The notes under the pieces: model-generated
What the model saw: only the letters and a program-made list of their open reading frames with translations
What the model was told of the DNA's origin: nothing
The model's database searches: none
Translations under genes and position numbers: made by a program
Assembly: GCA_030583925.1 (NCBI GenBank)
Contig: CP129482.1
Coordinates: forward strand, 1,984,001 to 2,048,000
DNA: 64,000 nt
Source of the DNA: Anaerolineales bacterium
GTDB taxonomy: Bacteria; Chloroflexota; Anaerolineae; Anaerolineales; Villigracilaceae
Direction: 5' to 3'
In this document: positions 14,966-23,621 of the stretch, piece by piece
Layout: every line of letters begins with the position of its first letter
How positions within the stretch are numbered: the first letter of the stretch is position 1

Positions 14966-16747
14966 ATGATCGAATCCCCCTCCCTCCCCGCATGGAAAGT
15001 GATCTGGGAAATGATTCGCTTCCGCCCCTGGCTGGATGTGATTGACTTCTTCTCCGTCGCCCTCTTCCGCTTTGCCGCGCAAATCGCGCCTGCCCTCATC
15101 ATCAAAGCCTTCTTCGACATGCTCACAGGCGAAGCGACGCTCACACTCGGCATCTGGGCGATCGTCAGCTTCCTCGTCGCCACATGGCTCGGACGCGTCG
15201 TCGCCAGTTACGGTTTTTATTATGCAGACGTTCCCATCTTCAACGAGATGGACACATTGATCCGAAAAAATCTGTTGACCCACATCCTCAAACGTCCAGG
15301 CGCTTCGCAACTTCCCGATTCTCCTGGTGAAGCCGTCAGCCGCTTCAAAACCGACGTGGATCAAATTCCGCTCTTCGTGATTCTCATCAACGACATCCTC
15401 GTCGGCGTGGGCATCATCGGCTACTCGATTTACTTGATGGCACAGATCAGCATCTCTGTCACGGTCATGGCGTTGATTCCGCTCATCGTCGTCGGCATCG
15501 TCGCAAACATCGCCACCAAACGGATCGAACATTATCGCACTGCCTCGCGCCAAGCCGCTGGCAACGTCTCTGGTTTCATCGGCGAATTTTTCGGCGCAGT
15601 GCAAGCCGTCAAAGTCGCCAACGCCGAGAAGAACATCATCCGCCACTTTCACAAGATCAACGACGCCCGCCGCGTCGTCACCGTCCGTGAAAAATTATTC
15701 GACGACGTCCTCGGCTCGATCTATCGCAACACGTCTACGCTCGGCACAGGCGTCATCCTCATCCTCGTCGGTCAATCGATGCGCACGGGCAACTTCACCC
15801 TCGGCGATTTCTCGCTCTTCGTCTACCTCCTCAACTCGATGGGCGACCTCACCACGTTCGCGGGCATGTTGTGGGCGCGCTACAAACAACTCGAAGTCTC
15901 CGTCAAACGGATGTACCGCCTCATGGACAACGCGCCCTTGACCGCGCTCGTCGAACACAGCCCAGTGGATTTCTCCGCGCCTCTGCCCACTGTGACCTAT
16001 GACTCAAAAACCGCTTCAGACCGACTGGGCGAGCTGGTCGCTAACCATTTGACTTTTCACTACCCCTCATCCTCCAACGGCATCGAGGACATCTCGCTGA
16101 GAATCAAACGCGGCTCATTGACCGTTATCACAGGTCGCATCGGCTCGGGCAAGACGACACTTCTTCGCACGCTTCTCGGCTTGCTCCCCGCCGACTCGGG
16201 CGAGATCAAATGGAACGGCGAAGTCGTCACAGACGCGGGAAACTTTTTCACTCCGCCGCGCTGTGCCTACACCGCGCAAGTCCCGCGCTTGTTCAGCAAC
16301 ACTCTGCGGAATAACATCCTGCTCGGCATGAACAAAACCGACGGCGAAATCTACGAAGCCGCCAAATTCGCGGTGATGGATCACGACCTCGAACAACTCG
16401 ACGACGATCTCGAAACGATGGTCGGCGCGCGCGGCGTCAAACTCTCAGGCGGGCAAATGCAACGAACTGCCGCCGCTCGCATGTTCATCCGCCAACCCGA
16501 ACTCGTTGTGTTCGACGACCTCTCCTCCGCCCTCGACGTGGAAACCGAACGCCAACTCTGGGAACGAATCTTTGAATCGGGCGCCGAGATGACTTGCGTA
16601 GTCGTCTCCCACCGCCGCCCCCTCCTCCGCCGCGCCGACCACATCATCGTGCTGAAAGATGGTAAAGTTGAATCCGAAGGCACGCTCGATGAATTGCTCG
16701 CAACAAGCCAAGAAATGCGTGAGTTGTGGAAATTGGAAAACGAGTAA
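14966..16747 (+). CDS. ABC exporter half-transporter (canonical LSGGQ, Asp in place of catalytic Glu)
   Basis: This 593-residue partner of the gene at 13067 has transmembrane helices in the first 320 residues, Walker A GRIGSGKT (390-397), signature LSGGQ (493-497), Walker B VVFDDLSS with Asp518 at the catalytic position, and His549 in the H-loop. The defects are complementary to those of the upstream subunit. It follows after a 153-nt repeat-filled gap and has no obvious promoter of its own, so co-transcription is likely. Confidence 0.92.
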   Translation: MIESPSLPAWKVIWEMIRFRPWLDVIDFFSVALFRFAAQIAPALIIKAFFDMLTGEATLTLGIWAIVSFLVATWLGRVVASYGFYYADVPIFNEMDTLIRKNLLTHILKRPGASQLPDSPGEAVSRFKTDVDQIPLFVILINDILVGVGIIGYSIYLMAQISISVTVMALIPLIVVGIVANIATKRIEHYRTASRQAAGNVSGFIGEFFGAVQAVKVANAEKNIIRHFHKINDARRVVTVREKLFDDVLGSIYRNTSTLGTGVILILVGQSMRTGNFTLGDFSLFVYLLNSMGDLTTFAGMLWARYKQLEVSVKRMYRLMDNAPLTALVEHSPVDFSAPLPTVTYDSKTASDRLGELVANHLTFHYPSSSNGIEDISLRIKRGSLTVITGRIGSGKTTLLRTLLGLLPADSGEIKWNGEVVTDAGNFFTPPRCAYTAQVPRLFSNTLRNNILLGMNKTDGEIYEAAKFAVMDHDLEQLDDDLETMVGARGVKLSGGQMQRTAAARMFIRQPELVVFDDLSSALDVETERQLWERIFESGAEMTCVVVSHRRPLLRRADHIIVLKDGKVESEGTLDELLATSQEMRELWKLENE

Positions 16748-16755
16748 TTTATTAA

Positions 16756-16968
16756 ACACAAAGGACACGAAGGTCACAAAGTTAATTAATTGATGGGTTT
16801 GTAATTATCCAACCATTTTGCCGTCCAGTCCGCTTAAGCGGGCTTTGTACGAATAGCACGGACGTTTATGTCCGTGCGGGCAAAATTAACATTCGCCAAT
16901 CTCTGATAGCCGTAATCGAACCCATCCTCAAATCCTTTGTGTACTTTGTGCCCTGCGTGGTAAAAGGT
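16756..16968. repeat. Composite repeat with central palindrome
   Basis: The gap is bounded by AACACAAAGGACACGAAGG on the left and CCTTTGTGTACTTTGTG on the right (inverted). Inside is a CCGCTTAAGCGG palindrome and a perfect 8-bp hairpin GCACGGAC/GTCCGTGC with loop GTTTAT (16856-16877). It looks like a small dispersed non-coding element; no gene is visible in it. Confidence 0.65.
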
Positions 16969-16972
16969 TTTT

Positions 16973-17395
16973 ATGCCATCCTCTACTGACCTCATCATCT
17001 CTGCGCGCGAACGATTCAACCTCGCCATCGCAAACAAGAATGCGGATGCGATCCGCTCGTTGCTTGCGCCGAGTTATCATATCGTCACAGGTCGCAGTGA
17101 CCAATCTCACGGCGCGGACGAGGAGGCGCGGCGCTGGGCTGGCGTCTTTGAGGCGGACCCGACGGCGGTCTACGTCCGCACGCCGCGCGAGATTACGGTC
17201 AACGAGGCGTGGGGATTGGCAGAAGAGCTGGGGAATTGGCGAGGCAGTTACACCGTCGGGAAAGAAGCGGTAAAAGCCGCGGGCGTGTATTCCGCCAAAT
17301 GGCAGAGAACGCGTCAGGGTGAATGGGTCGTCCAGGCGGAAATCTTCACAACGATTGAATTTGACGAAGCGTGCATCCCGCCTGAGCCGATTTGA
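16973..17395 (+). CDS. NTF2-like / SnoaL-type protein (DUF4440-like)
   Basis: This 140-residue single-domain protein has an N-terminal helix pair (ISARERFNLAIANKNADAIRSLLAPSY), then a beta-rich half (GSYTVGKEAVKAAGVYSAKWQ and WVVQAEIFTTIEF) typical of the NTF2-like cone fold. Such proteins are small-molecule-binding or isomerase-like; no catalytic residues can be assigned. It lies between exporter and cyclase genes with no clear functional link. Confidence 0.7.
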   Translation: MPSSTDLIISARERFNLAIANKNADAIRSLLAPSYHIVTGRSDQSHGADEEARRWAGVFEADPTAVYVRTPREITVNEAWGLAEELGNWRGSYTVGKEAVKAAGVYSAKWQRTRQGEWVVQAEIFTTIEFDEACIPPEPI

Positions 17396-17408
17396 TGATT
17401 ATAATAAA

Positions 17409-17440
17409 GACCTCACAGGTTTCAAAGACCTGTGAGGTCT
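17409..17440. repeat. 12-bp perfect inverted repeat
   Basis: GACCTCACAGGT and ACCTGTGAGGTC pair around TTCAAAG in the gap between the NTF2-like and cyclase genes. It lacks a T-tract on either side, so it is probably a dispersed palindrome and could still act as an mRNA structure. Confidence 0.7.
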
Positions 17441-17449
17441 GAGGTGAAA

Positions 17450-18088
17450 ATGGCCGCAAAAACCGCGCGAACCAAAAACCCCGCAAAAATATTTCAAGAC
17501 CTGCTCCTCAAATTTTCGCAAGAGGAGGAAATACGCAAACGAAAATCGCTGGAGCAAAAATTATGGGACAACTTCGGCGCGGAGTTTGCCGTCTTCGTGT
17601 TGGACATGTCGGGCTTTTCACTGCTGACGCGCAAGTATGGAATCGTCCACTACCTTTCGATGGTGCGGCGGATGCAGTTGACCACGCGCCCCATCGTCGA
17701 GTCGTTTGACGGGATGATGATCAAATACGAAGCGGACAATTGCTTCGCCGTGTTTCCGAACCCGCTGGCGGCGGTGAACGCGGCGGTGGCGATGCAACAC
17801 GCGTTCACCGCGTCGAACCTGCTCACCTCGGACGATCTCGACATCCACATCGCCTGCGGCATTGACTACGGACGCATCCTCGTGGTGGGACACGAAGACT
17901 GCTTCGGCGACCCCGTCAACCGCGCATCCAAAATGGGAGAGGATATTGCCGCTTCGGGCGAAGTGCTCATCACCAAAGACGCGTTCAATCTGATTCCCAC
18001 CGATGCGAACATCAAGGCGCGCGAGTTGAAGATTTCGATTTCGGGAATCGAAATCCCTGCCTATGCGGTTGAGTATCGGAAGGAATAA
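17450..18088 (+). CDS. Class III adenylate/guanylate cyclase catalytic domain protein
   Basis: This 212-residue soluble protein has a short helical N-terminus and one cyclase domain. Both metal-binding aspartates are visible: VLDMSGFS and KYEADNCFAVF. The transition-state region GDPVNRASKMGE has the conserved Asn, with Lys in place of the usual second Arg. An Ile/Ala-Cys-Gly-Ile-Asp (IACGIDYG) segment matches the family's GI-x-G region. Such cyclases make cAMP or cGMP as homodimers. A cNMP-binding transporter fusion is encoded at 46639. ATG 17450 is used with GAGGTG before it; upstream GTG codons lie in a palindrome. Confidence 0.8.
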   Translation: MAAKTARTKNPAKIFQDLLLKFSQEEEIRKRKSLEQKLWDNFGAEFAVFVLDMSGFSLLTRKYGIVHYLSMVRRMQLTTRPIVESFDGMMIKYEADNCFAVFPNPLAAVNAAVAMQHAFTASNLLTSDDLDIHIACGIDYGRILVVGHEDCFGDPVNRASKMGEDIAASGEVLITKDAFNLIPTDANIKARELKISISGIEIPAYAVEYRKE

Positions 18089-18146
18089 AGCTCGGCAAAG
18101 GAGGCGATTCCAAATATCCTCGTTCGATTCGGATTAGTTAACTCAA

Positions 18147-18644
18147 ATGCCCTCCTGTCTTCATCCGCCAGCGCTGAATCTACTTCTAATCCTTCTCGGC
18201 TTGTTCATCTTGGGATTCACCTTCAACAAACGAATATCTTCCCGCTACAACAAATTGATCCTTATCACAAACGCCCTGCTCATCGCGCTGACGCTTTGGC
18301 TCGGCGACTATCGCTACTCCCCGCTGACATCCATACGCGGCGACCACTTCACATTACAAGAGTTCATTGTCCTCACGCGTGAGAAAGGGGAAATACACAT
18401 CGCGCCAAACGAGATCATCACGCTTGGAAGTTCGTCCGCCGCGTTCATTCAACCTGTCCCAGTAACGGAAAACATGACCTGCCATTGGCGCTCTCTCGAA
18501 GACGGACAACTGGACGGAGAGGACAGTTGCGCCCTCACCTACATCCCTCCACGAGCGGATTACGATATCTTGCGGCTGAACATCCAACCTGGGTGCGGTC
18601 GTCCAAGCGCTGTTGAGCAGATCAGGGTCAGCATCTTGCCGTGA
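18147..18644 (+). CDS. Membrane-anchored protein of unknown function
   Basis: This 165-residue protein has two N-terminal hydrophobic helices (LNLLLILLGLFILGFTF and LILITNALLIALTLWLG) and a C-terminal soluble part of about 100 residues with two Cys near its middle (MTCHW and DSCALTY) and one near the end. The soluble part appears beta-rich and would face outside if the hairpin inserts with both ends out. No family recognised. Confidence 0.6.
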   Translation: MPSCLHPPALNLLLILLGLFILGFTFNKRISSRYNKLILITNALLIALTLWLGDYRYSPLTSIRGDHFTLQEFIVLTREKGEIHIAPNEIITLGSSSAAFIQPVPVTENMTCHWRSLEDGQLDGEDSCALTYIPPRADYDILRLNIQPGCGRPSAVEQIRVSILP

Positions 18645-18703
18645 TTAAGTCTCCTTACAATCGCCTGCAAAAGCGCGTACCCAACCTACGATATAATTCA
18701 ACC

Positions 18704-19195
18704 ATGAGCAAGACAGTTGTCATCACTGACAATCAACTTACGAATTTCCTGCACGCATTAGGCGTCAAATTTATTATGGGCGGACAAAGAGAAATCGAAG
18801 CGCTGCACGACCAGCCCGCGCTCTTAATTGCCGCCCTCGCCGAAAGTGGCGACGCTCGCTTACGCCTATCGCTCATCCCGCTATTCCTCGAACATCCCGA
18901 GTTTTCCAACTATGTCCAACAAGCTGCGAAAAGGCTCGACCCGTCCGCCCGGCTGACGCTCCAATGTTATTACAGCGCGGCAGTCTGGCTCGGACAGAAA
19001 ATTCAGTTGAAAAATTCAATGCCCGATTATTTCTCGAAAGAGTTGGGACTGCACGTCGCCGAAAACGTTGACGAAAATCTACAAGAACTTGCTCAACGCC
19101 ACAAAGAATTAAGCGGCGCGCAGATCAATTGGCTCGGCACGTACGAACACGCGGCACGAATCTGGCTCAAGGGATTGGAACTACAAAAGGCATAA
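18704..19195 (+). CDS. Unknown helical protein paired with a nucleotidyltransferase
   Basis: This 163-residue, mostly alpha-helical protein (MSKTVVITDNQLTNFLHALG start) has no recognised domain. Its stop (TAA 19193-19195) is 2 nt before the GTG of the nucleotidyltransferase gene, so the two are almost certainly co-translated. The arrangement resembles two-gene nucleotidyltransferase toxin-antitoxin systems (for example MNT/HEPN or AbiE types), but this partner is not an obvious HEPN protein: I see no clear RxxxxH motif. ATG 18704 is chosen over an upstream in-frame start that overlaps the preceding gene. Confidence 0.6.
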   Translation: MSKTVVITDNQLTNFLHALGVKFIMGGQREIEALHDQPALLIAALAESGDARLRLSLIPLFLEHPEFSNYVQQAAKRLDPSARLTLQCYYSAAVWLGQKIQLKNSMPDYFSKELGLHVAENVDENLQELAQRHKELSGAQINWLGTYEHAARIWLKGLELQKA

Positions 19196-19197
19196 CC

Positions 19198-19710
19198 GTG
19201 GACAACACCGACATCCATGCAAAACTACAAATTCTTGGAGACATAGTTCCGCCCGCATCAATAATGTTTTTGGTAGGCGGAAGCGCTATGGCTCTGCTTG
19301 GGAGTTCTCGTCCCACGATCGACATAGATTTCGTCGGGGACGATGTTGCCCCCAGCGAATTACATAAAACGATCATGCAACTTGCCCGTGAACGAAATAT
19401 CCTTGTTGAGCCTGTACCATTGGAGCGATTTGTTCCTCTTCCAGAAGGCAGCGATCAACGAAGCATTCGCATTGGACAATTCGGGAATCTCGAAGTTTTT
19501 GTTGCAGACCCATACAGCATTTCGCTAAGTAAGCTCGATCGCGGCTACGACACTGATCTCGAAGATATTGTTTTTCTCGTTCAAAATGATTTTATTGACC
19601 TAAATAAATTTGAGCAAATGGTCTATAGCTTGTTATCGCGAGCGGGCAAATTCGATTTCAATACCCAAATTCTCAATCACTTGCAGGAATTGAAAAATCG
19701 ACTTGCTTGA
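19198..19710 (+). CDS. Nucleotidyltransferase fold protein (DUF6036/AbiEii-like)
   Basis: This 170-residue protein has the minimal nucleotidyltransferase signature: FLVGGSAMALLG (GGS loop), then RPTIDIDFVGDD (DxD metal pair), and later NLEVFVADPYSISLSKL, where a third acidic residue and a Ser/Lys helix are found in related substrate-binding folds. It starts with GTG 19198, 2 nt after the upstream stop. Probable role: toxin or regulator that nucleotidylates an RNA or protein, with the upstream product as partner; this is inference. Confidence 0.75.
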   Translation: MDNTDIHAKLQILGDIVPPASIMFLVGGSAMALLGSSRPTIDIDFVGDDVAPSELHKTIMQLARERNILVEPVPLERFVPLPEGSDQRSIRIGQFGNLEVFVADPYSISLSKLDRGYDTDLEDIVFLVQNDFIDLNKFEQMVYSLLSRAGKFDFNTQILNHLQELKNRLA

Positions 19711-19753
19711 AATTCGATTTTCAGTTACGCCAAAGTTGATTCGACAAACAAAA

Positions 19754-19782
19754 AAACTCCGCGCCATCTCAGCGCGGAGTTT
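19754..19782. terminator. Bidirectional terminator between convergent genes
   Basis: An 11-bp stem (ACTCCGCGC/GCGCGGAGT extended by A-T pairs, loop CATCTCA) has A-runs on the left and T on the right. It lies between the nucleotidyltransferase gene and the convergent Gln-rich gene and can serve both. Confidence 0.8.
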
Positions 19783-19817
19783 CAACTTTAAACTTTCAAC
19801 TTTCCACCTTCAACCGA

Positions 19818-20522
19818 TCACTTTTGCCCCATCATCGAGATCGCCTGCAAGAGCGCGTTCCCAACCACCTGACCCGATTGCTGTCGGTGCGGACTCTGCC
19901 CGAGCGGTCCCGCCGCCATAAGAGCGGACAGACCCGCCTGCAAATTATCTTGCCCTTGATTTTTCGCGTTCATGAACGCCATGCCCGCGTTGAGCAGGTC
20001 GCCCATGTCAATGCCGTCGTTTTGCTGTTGTTGCGGCTGTTGCGATTGCGTCACCGCGCCGAGCAACGAACCGAGCAAGTCCGCGCCGCCGCTTTGTTGC
20101 GGGGCAGGTTGACCTCCGCCGAGAAGCGACTGCACCAACATCATCGCGTTATCCTGATTGATGGATTTCTGTCCTTTGAACTGTTGCGCGGCTTGAGCCA
20201 ATCCCTGCGCGTACACTTGCGACGATCCGCTTGTGGCGTGCTGTTGAAGATACTGGCTCGCATGGTTCAACTGTTGCGAAGGCGAAGCGCCTTTCTGTTC
20301 GCCCATCACCTGCGTGAGCATGTTGAACATCTGCACCATATTATCGCCGTGATTGCCATTGTATGTATCCGCCTGGTTCAACGACTGTTGATTCGCGGCG
20401 AGCGCTTTCGCCGCAACGCCGAACAACGCGGATAAATCCGCGCCGCCTTTCGGTCCCGCCGCGCCAGCGCCCCCGCCGCTCGGAGTTCGCGCTCTACGAG
20501 TTCCTCTTGTATTTTGTGGCAT
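19818..20522 (-). CDS. Gln-rich protein with a DAK2/DhaL-like segment, function unknown
   Basis: This 234-residue low-complexity protein is rich in Gln, Ala and Gly. A disordered basic N-terminus (PQNTRGTRRARTPSGGG) precedes helices with TYNGNHGDNMVQMFNM and then ATSGSSQVYAQGL, which weakly resemble the DGDxGTNM and GNSG regions of DhaL-type dihydroxyacetone kinase subunits; the catalytic aspartates are not convincingly kept. Gly-Leu rich repeats follow (LLGGGQPAP, then LLGSLLGAV). ATG 20522 has AGAAAGGA at a 9-nt distance; the extra upstream frame is not needed. Likely a structural or binding protein. Confidence 0.65.
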   Translation of the reverse strand: MPQNTRGTRRARTPSGGGAGAAGPKGGADLSALFGVAAKALAANQQSLNQADTYNGNHGDNMVQMFNMLTQVMGEQKGASPSQQLNHASQYLQQHATSGSSQVYAQGLAQAAQQFKGQKSINQDNAMMLVQSLLGGGQPAPQQSGGADLLGSLLGAVTQSQQPQQQQNDGIDMGDLLNAGMAFMNAKNQGQDNLQAGLSALMAAGPLGQSPHRQQSGQVVGNALLQAISMMGQK

Positions 20523-20577
20523 GATAAAAATTCCTTTCTGAATTTTGATATTCAAAAGTATAACAGCAAACGCTTAA

Positions 20578-22056
20578 TTACATTCGTTCCAAAATCGTAA
20601 CCGCGTTTTGCAAGCGCGCCAACACTTTTTCGCGCCCGACGATCTCCATGCTCTCGAATAACGGCGGGCTGACTTTTTGCCCCGTCACCGCGACGCGGAT
20701 GACGCCGAACACCTGGTTCGCGCTCAAGCCCGAACGTTCCACATACTCACGCATCGGCGCTTCGGCGGTCTGGTGCGAAAAATCGGTCAGCGACGAAAAC
20801 ACTTCGTATGCCTTCTTAGCAATTTCAGCGGACTGCTTCGCGTCGAGTCCCTTCGCGATCAATTCATCGGGATTCGGCGACACATCCTCCTTGAAGAAGA
20901 AACTTGCAAACGTGAGACAATCATCCAGCGTGACGAGTCGCTCGCGGATGAGGGGCGCGATCTTGAGCAACGCTTCATCCTCGACGGGTAAGCCTGCCGC
21001 GACAAAATACGGCTTGATCCGCGCGGACAGCTCTCCCGTCGGCAAGAGGCGGATGTGTGCGCCGTTGAAATGGTCGAGGCGTTGAAAGTTGATCGCCGCA
21101 GGCGAGGGAGTCAACGTGTCGATGTTGAACCGCTGAATCATTTCATCCAGCGACATCACATCGTCTTCAGCAACCCCCCACCCCATCAACGCGATCCAAT
21201 TCAACACGCCTTCGGGTGTGTAGCCCAAATCTTTCATGTCGTCCAAAAAAACTGTATAGCCGTCCTTCATTGCCTGCGCAGACTCGCGCTTACTTAACTT
21301 GCCCTTGCCGCTCGGCTTTAGGAACAACGAAAGGTGAATCCAAACTGGCTCTTCCCACCCAAACGCGCGGACGATGTTCACGTGAAGAGGAAATGTCGAA
21401 AGCCATTCGGAGCCGCGCAACACGTGCGTGATCTCCATTTCGTGATCGTCCACCATCGCGGCGAGATGATACGTGGGCAGTCCATCCGATTTCAGGATAA
21501 CGTTGTCGTCGAGAAATTTATTTTCAGTGACGATATCGCCGCGTAAGTGATCGTGCGCGGTTGTCGAACCTTCGTGAGGCATCTTGAATCGGATGACATA
21601 TTTCTCCCCACTGGCGACGCGCTGCGCCGCCTCAGACGGATCTAGCGCGCGGCACAATCCGTCATAGCGGACGCGGTCCACTTTGCGCGCTTCCTGCTCT
21701 TTTCGCGACTGTTCGAGTCGTTCGGGCGAACAGAAGCATGGATAAGCAAATCCTTTTTGCACCAGTTCGTTCGCGCGCGCCTGATAGATTTCGCGTCGTT
21801 CGGTCTGGCGATACGGTCCAAACTTTCCGCCGTGAGCCGGGCTTTCATCGGGAGTGATGCCGAGCCAGTCGAGACTCCGCACGATCTCCTCTTCCGAGCC
21901 AGGGACGAAGCGTTTTCGATCCGTATCTTCGAGCCGTAAGATGAATTGTCCGCCCGTTTTGCGCGCAAGCAAATAATCGAAGAGCGCGGTGCGCGCGCTC
22001 CCAAGGTGAAATCTCCCTGTTGGCGATGGCGCCATGCGTGTGCGTGCTGGTTTCAA
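20578..22056 (-). CDS. gltX: Glutamyl-tRNA synthetase
   Basis: This 492-residue class I aminoacyl-tRNA synthetase has the HIGH-type motif APSPTGRFHLGSART near residue 10, a Cys-containing zinc-like segment (CFCSPE, then LCRALDP), and the KMSKS-type loop GKGKLSKRESA. It charges tRNA-Glu in the cytoplasm. The start is TTG 22056, because GGAGG lies 8 nt upstream and gives the expected MKPARTRMAPSPTG; the frame further upstream is only a translated palindromic repeat. It is last but one in the leftward rodA-side gene string. Confidence 0.94.
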   Translation of the reverse strand: MKPARTRMAPSPTGRFHLGSARTALFDYLLARKTGGQFILRLEDTDRKRFVPGSEEEIVRSLDWLGITPDESPAHGGKFGPYRQTERREIYQARANELVQKGFAYPCFCSPERLEQSRKEQEARKVDRVRYDGLCRALDPSEAAQRVASGEKYVIRFKMPHEGSTTAHDHLRGDIVTENKFLDDNVILKSDGLPTYHLAAMVDDHEMEITHVLRGSEWLSTFPLHVNIVRAFGWEEPVWIHLSLFLKPSGKGKLSKRESAQAMKDGYTVFLDDMKDLGYTPEGVLNWIALMGWGVAEDDVMSLDEMIQRFNIDTLTPSPAAINFQRLDHFNGAHIRLLPTGELSARIKPYFVAAGLPVEDEALLKIAPLIRERLVTLDDCLTFASFFFKEDVSPNPDELIAKGLDAKQSAEIAKKAYEVFSSLTDFSHQTAEAPMREYVERSGLSANQVFGVIRVAVTGQKVSPPLFESMEIVGREKVLARLQNAVTILERM

Positions 22057-22074
22057 ATCAAAAATCCTCCAAAC

Positions 22075-22153
22075 CACCCCCACCCCGTCCCTCCCCCATT
22101 TTCCGACTGAAGTTCGTCGGAAAATGGGGGAGGGCGCCGAAGGCGGGAGGGGG
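22075..22153. repeat. Long perfect palindrome between rodA and gltX
   Basis: CCCTCCCCCATTTTCCGAC (22089-22107) and its exact reverse complement (22116-22134) form a 19-bp stem with an 8-nt loop, flanked by CCCCCACCCCG and GGCGGGAGGGGG arms. It abuts the rodA stop codon. It resembles the CCCCTCTCC palindrome embedded in the glycosyltransferase gene at 41201. Confidence 0.8.
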
Positions 22154-23281
22154 TTAAAATTCCAATTGCCTAAACCGCATGGCAACGCTTTCCACAAGCC
22201 CGATGCCAAGCATCAACGATGTGAGACCGCTTCCTCCGTAACTGATGAACGGAAGCGGCAAACCCGACACCGGCACGATGTTCAAGTTTACTCCAATATT
22301 GACCATGCCTTGAAAGAAGATCAAAGTTGCCACGCCGTAGGCGATATTCATGCCTGCCACGTCGCGCGCCTTTTGCGCGGCGCGCAAGCACCGCCAGATG
22401 ATCAGCATGATAATAACGACGACCAACAAGGAACCGATGAAGCCAAACTCTTCGGAGATTGCCGAAAAGATAAAGTCGGTGTGACGCACTTTGAGGAAGC
22501 GCAATTGCGTCTGTGTGCCATGACCATAGCCCTGCCCGGTCACGCCGCCGGAGCCGATGGCGATCAACGCCTGTTGCACGTTGTACGTCGCGCCGAAACT
22601 CGCGTTGGGGTCCGGCAGGATGAAGTTCGCAATACGGTCTTGCTGATACTCCTGCAAGAACGGAATACGAATCCCTGCCGCAGTCAAACCCACTACCGTG
22701 ATCAGCGAAAGCGCGGCAACTGTACCCAAGATGATCACGTGCTTGATCTGCACTCCGTTGAACCAAAGCAGCGCGGCAAGGATCACCGATAACACAACCA
22801 CGTTACTCAGATTGGGCTGTAATAAGATCAGCACGATAATTCCCGCCGCCCACAAGACCGCGCCGATCAGCCAGCGCAGATCGCGAGGCTGGTTCTGCGT
22901 CGCTTGGAAGTAACGCGCCAGAATCAATATCGCGACGATCTTGGCAAATTCGGTCGGCTGGAGGAATAACACGCCCACTTGGAACCAACGCTGCGCGCCG
23001 AACGCGGTCTGCCCGAAGCCGGTCAACGTGAGGAGGAAGATCAGAATCACGATGTACATCGGGCGGTATAACGCCATCCAATAGCGATAATCAATCGCCG
23101 CGACGATGAAGATGAGGACAATTCCCAGCAGCGCGAAATAGATCTGGCGGTTGATGAGCGGAAGCAGCACTTCGTTGCCTGCCACTGCCGAACGGATCAT
23201 CGTTGTGCCGAACGCGGCGGCAAGCACCACTGCGCCCAACAGCCAGAAGTCAAAATAACGCCATGAAATGTTTCGCAGCAT
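22154..23281 (-). CDS. rodA: SEDS-family peptidoglycan polymerase (RodA/FtsW)
   Basis: This 375-residue polytopic membrane protein of about ten helices has SEDS hallmarks: FLQPTEFAKI, GSGGVTGQGYGHGTQTQLRFL, HTDFIFSAISEEFGFIG, and the C-terminal PLPFISYGGSGL. It polymerises glycan strands together with a class B PBP; the PBP2 gene at 25178 in the same cluster is the natural partner. ATG 23281 begins MLRNISWRYFDFW; a longer frame exists but covers a hairpin in the minE-rodA gap. Confidence 0.93.
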   Translation of the reverse strand: MLRNISWRYFDFWLLGAVVLAAAFGTTMIRSAVAGNEVLLPLINRQIYFALLGIVLIFIVAAIDYRYWMALYRPMYIVILIFLLTLTGFGQTAFGAQRWFQVGVLFLQPTEFAKIVAILILARYFQATQNQPRDLRWLIGAVLWAAGIIVLILLQPNLSNVVVLSVILAALLWFNGVQIKHVIILGTVAALSLITVVGLTAAGIRIPFLQEYQQDRIANFILPDPNASFGATYNVQQALIAIGSGGVTGQGYGHGTQTQLRFLKVRHTDFIFSAISEEFGFIGSLLVVVIIMLIIWRCLRAAQKARDVAGMNIAYGVATLIFFQGMVNIGVNLNIVPVSGLPLPFISYGGSGLTSLMLGIGLVESVAMRFRQLEF

Positions 23282-23306
23282 GAGGGATTTCTTGCAAAAC
23301 TTCTCA

Positions 23307-23335
23307 TTCTTGCGGCTGTTCAACTGCCGCAAGAA
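23307..23335. other. Intercistronic hairpin between minE and rodA
   Basis: TTCTTGCGGC and GCCGCAAGAA form a 10-bp stem with a 9-nt loop. No T-run follows on the transcribed minus strand, so it may tune mRNA stability rather than terminate. Confidence 0.5.
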
Positions 23336-23350
23336 CAGTCAGGAACCAAT

Positions 23351-23620
23351 CTATTTGGTCCTTCTTGCCTTTCGCCGTGCAGGTTTCAATGGGATATCTG
23401 CTACGAGACGTTGCGAACGCCCGTCGTGTTCCACGCCGATCTGCATGGCTTTCGCGTCGATCTCCACATGGCGGCTGATCGTGGCGATCAACTCGTCACG
23501 AAGCGAATCAAGTTCCGCCGGGGTGAGATCCGTGCGGTCGTGAATCAGCACGAGTTGGAGTCGTTCTTTTGCGCTGTCCGCGCTGGCTTTGCGTCCGAAT
23601 AATTTATCGAAGAAGCCCAT
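23351..23620 (-). CDS. minE: Cell division topological specificity factor MinE
   Basis: This 89-residue protein has the usual layout: amphipathic membrane-targeting N-terminus MGFFDKLFGRK, the MinD-contact helix AKERLQLVLIHDR, then the dimerisation part with LRDELIATISRHVEID. It drives MinD release and pole-to-pole oscillation. It starts 1 nt after the minD stop. Confidence 0.95.
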   Translation of the reverse strand: MGFFDKLFGRKASADSAKERLQLVLIHDRTDLTPAELDSLRDELIATISRHVEIDAKAMQIGVEHDGRSQRLVADIPLKPARRKARRTK

Positions 23621-23621
23621 G

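Noticed and set aside
17409..17440. Intrinsic terminator between the NTF2-like and cyclase genes
   Set aside because: The 12-bp stem is strong but there is no T-run on either side; better described as a palindromic repeat.
19818..20522. Dihydroxyacetone kinase subunit (DhaL)
   Set aside because: Only a faint resemblance around NGNHGDNM and ATSGSSQ; the catalytic aspartates and the rest of the domain are not convincing.
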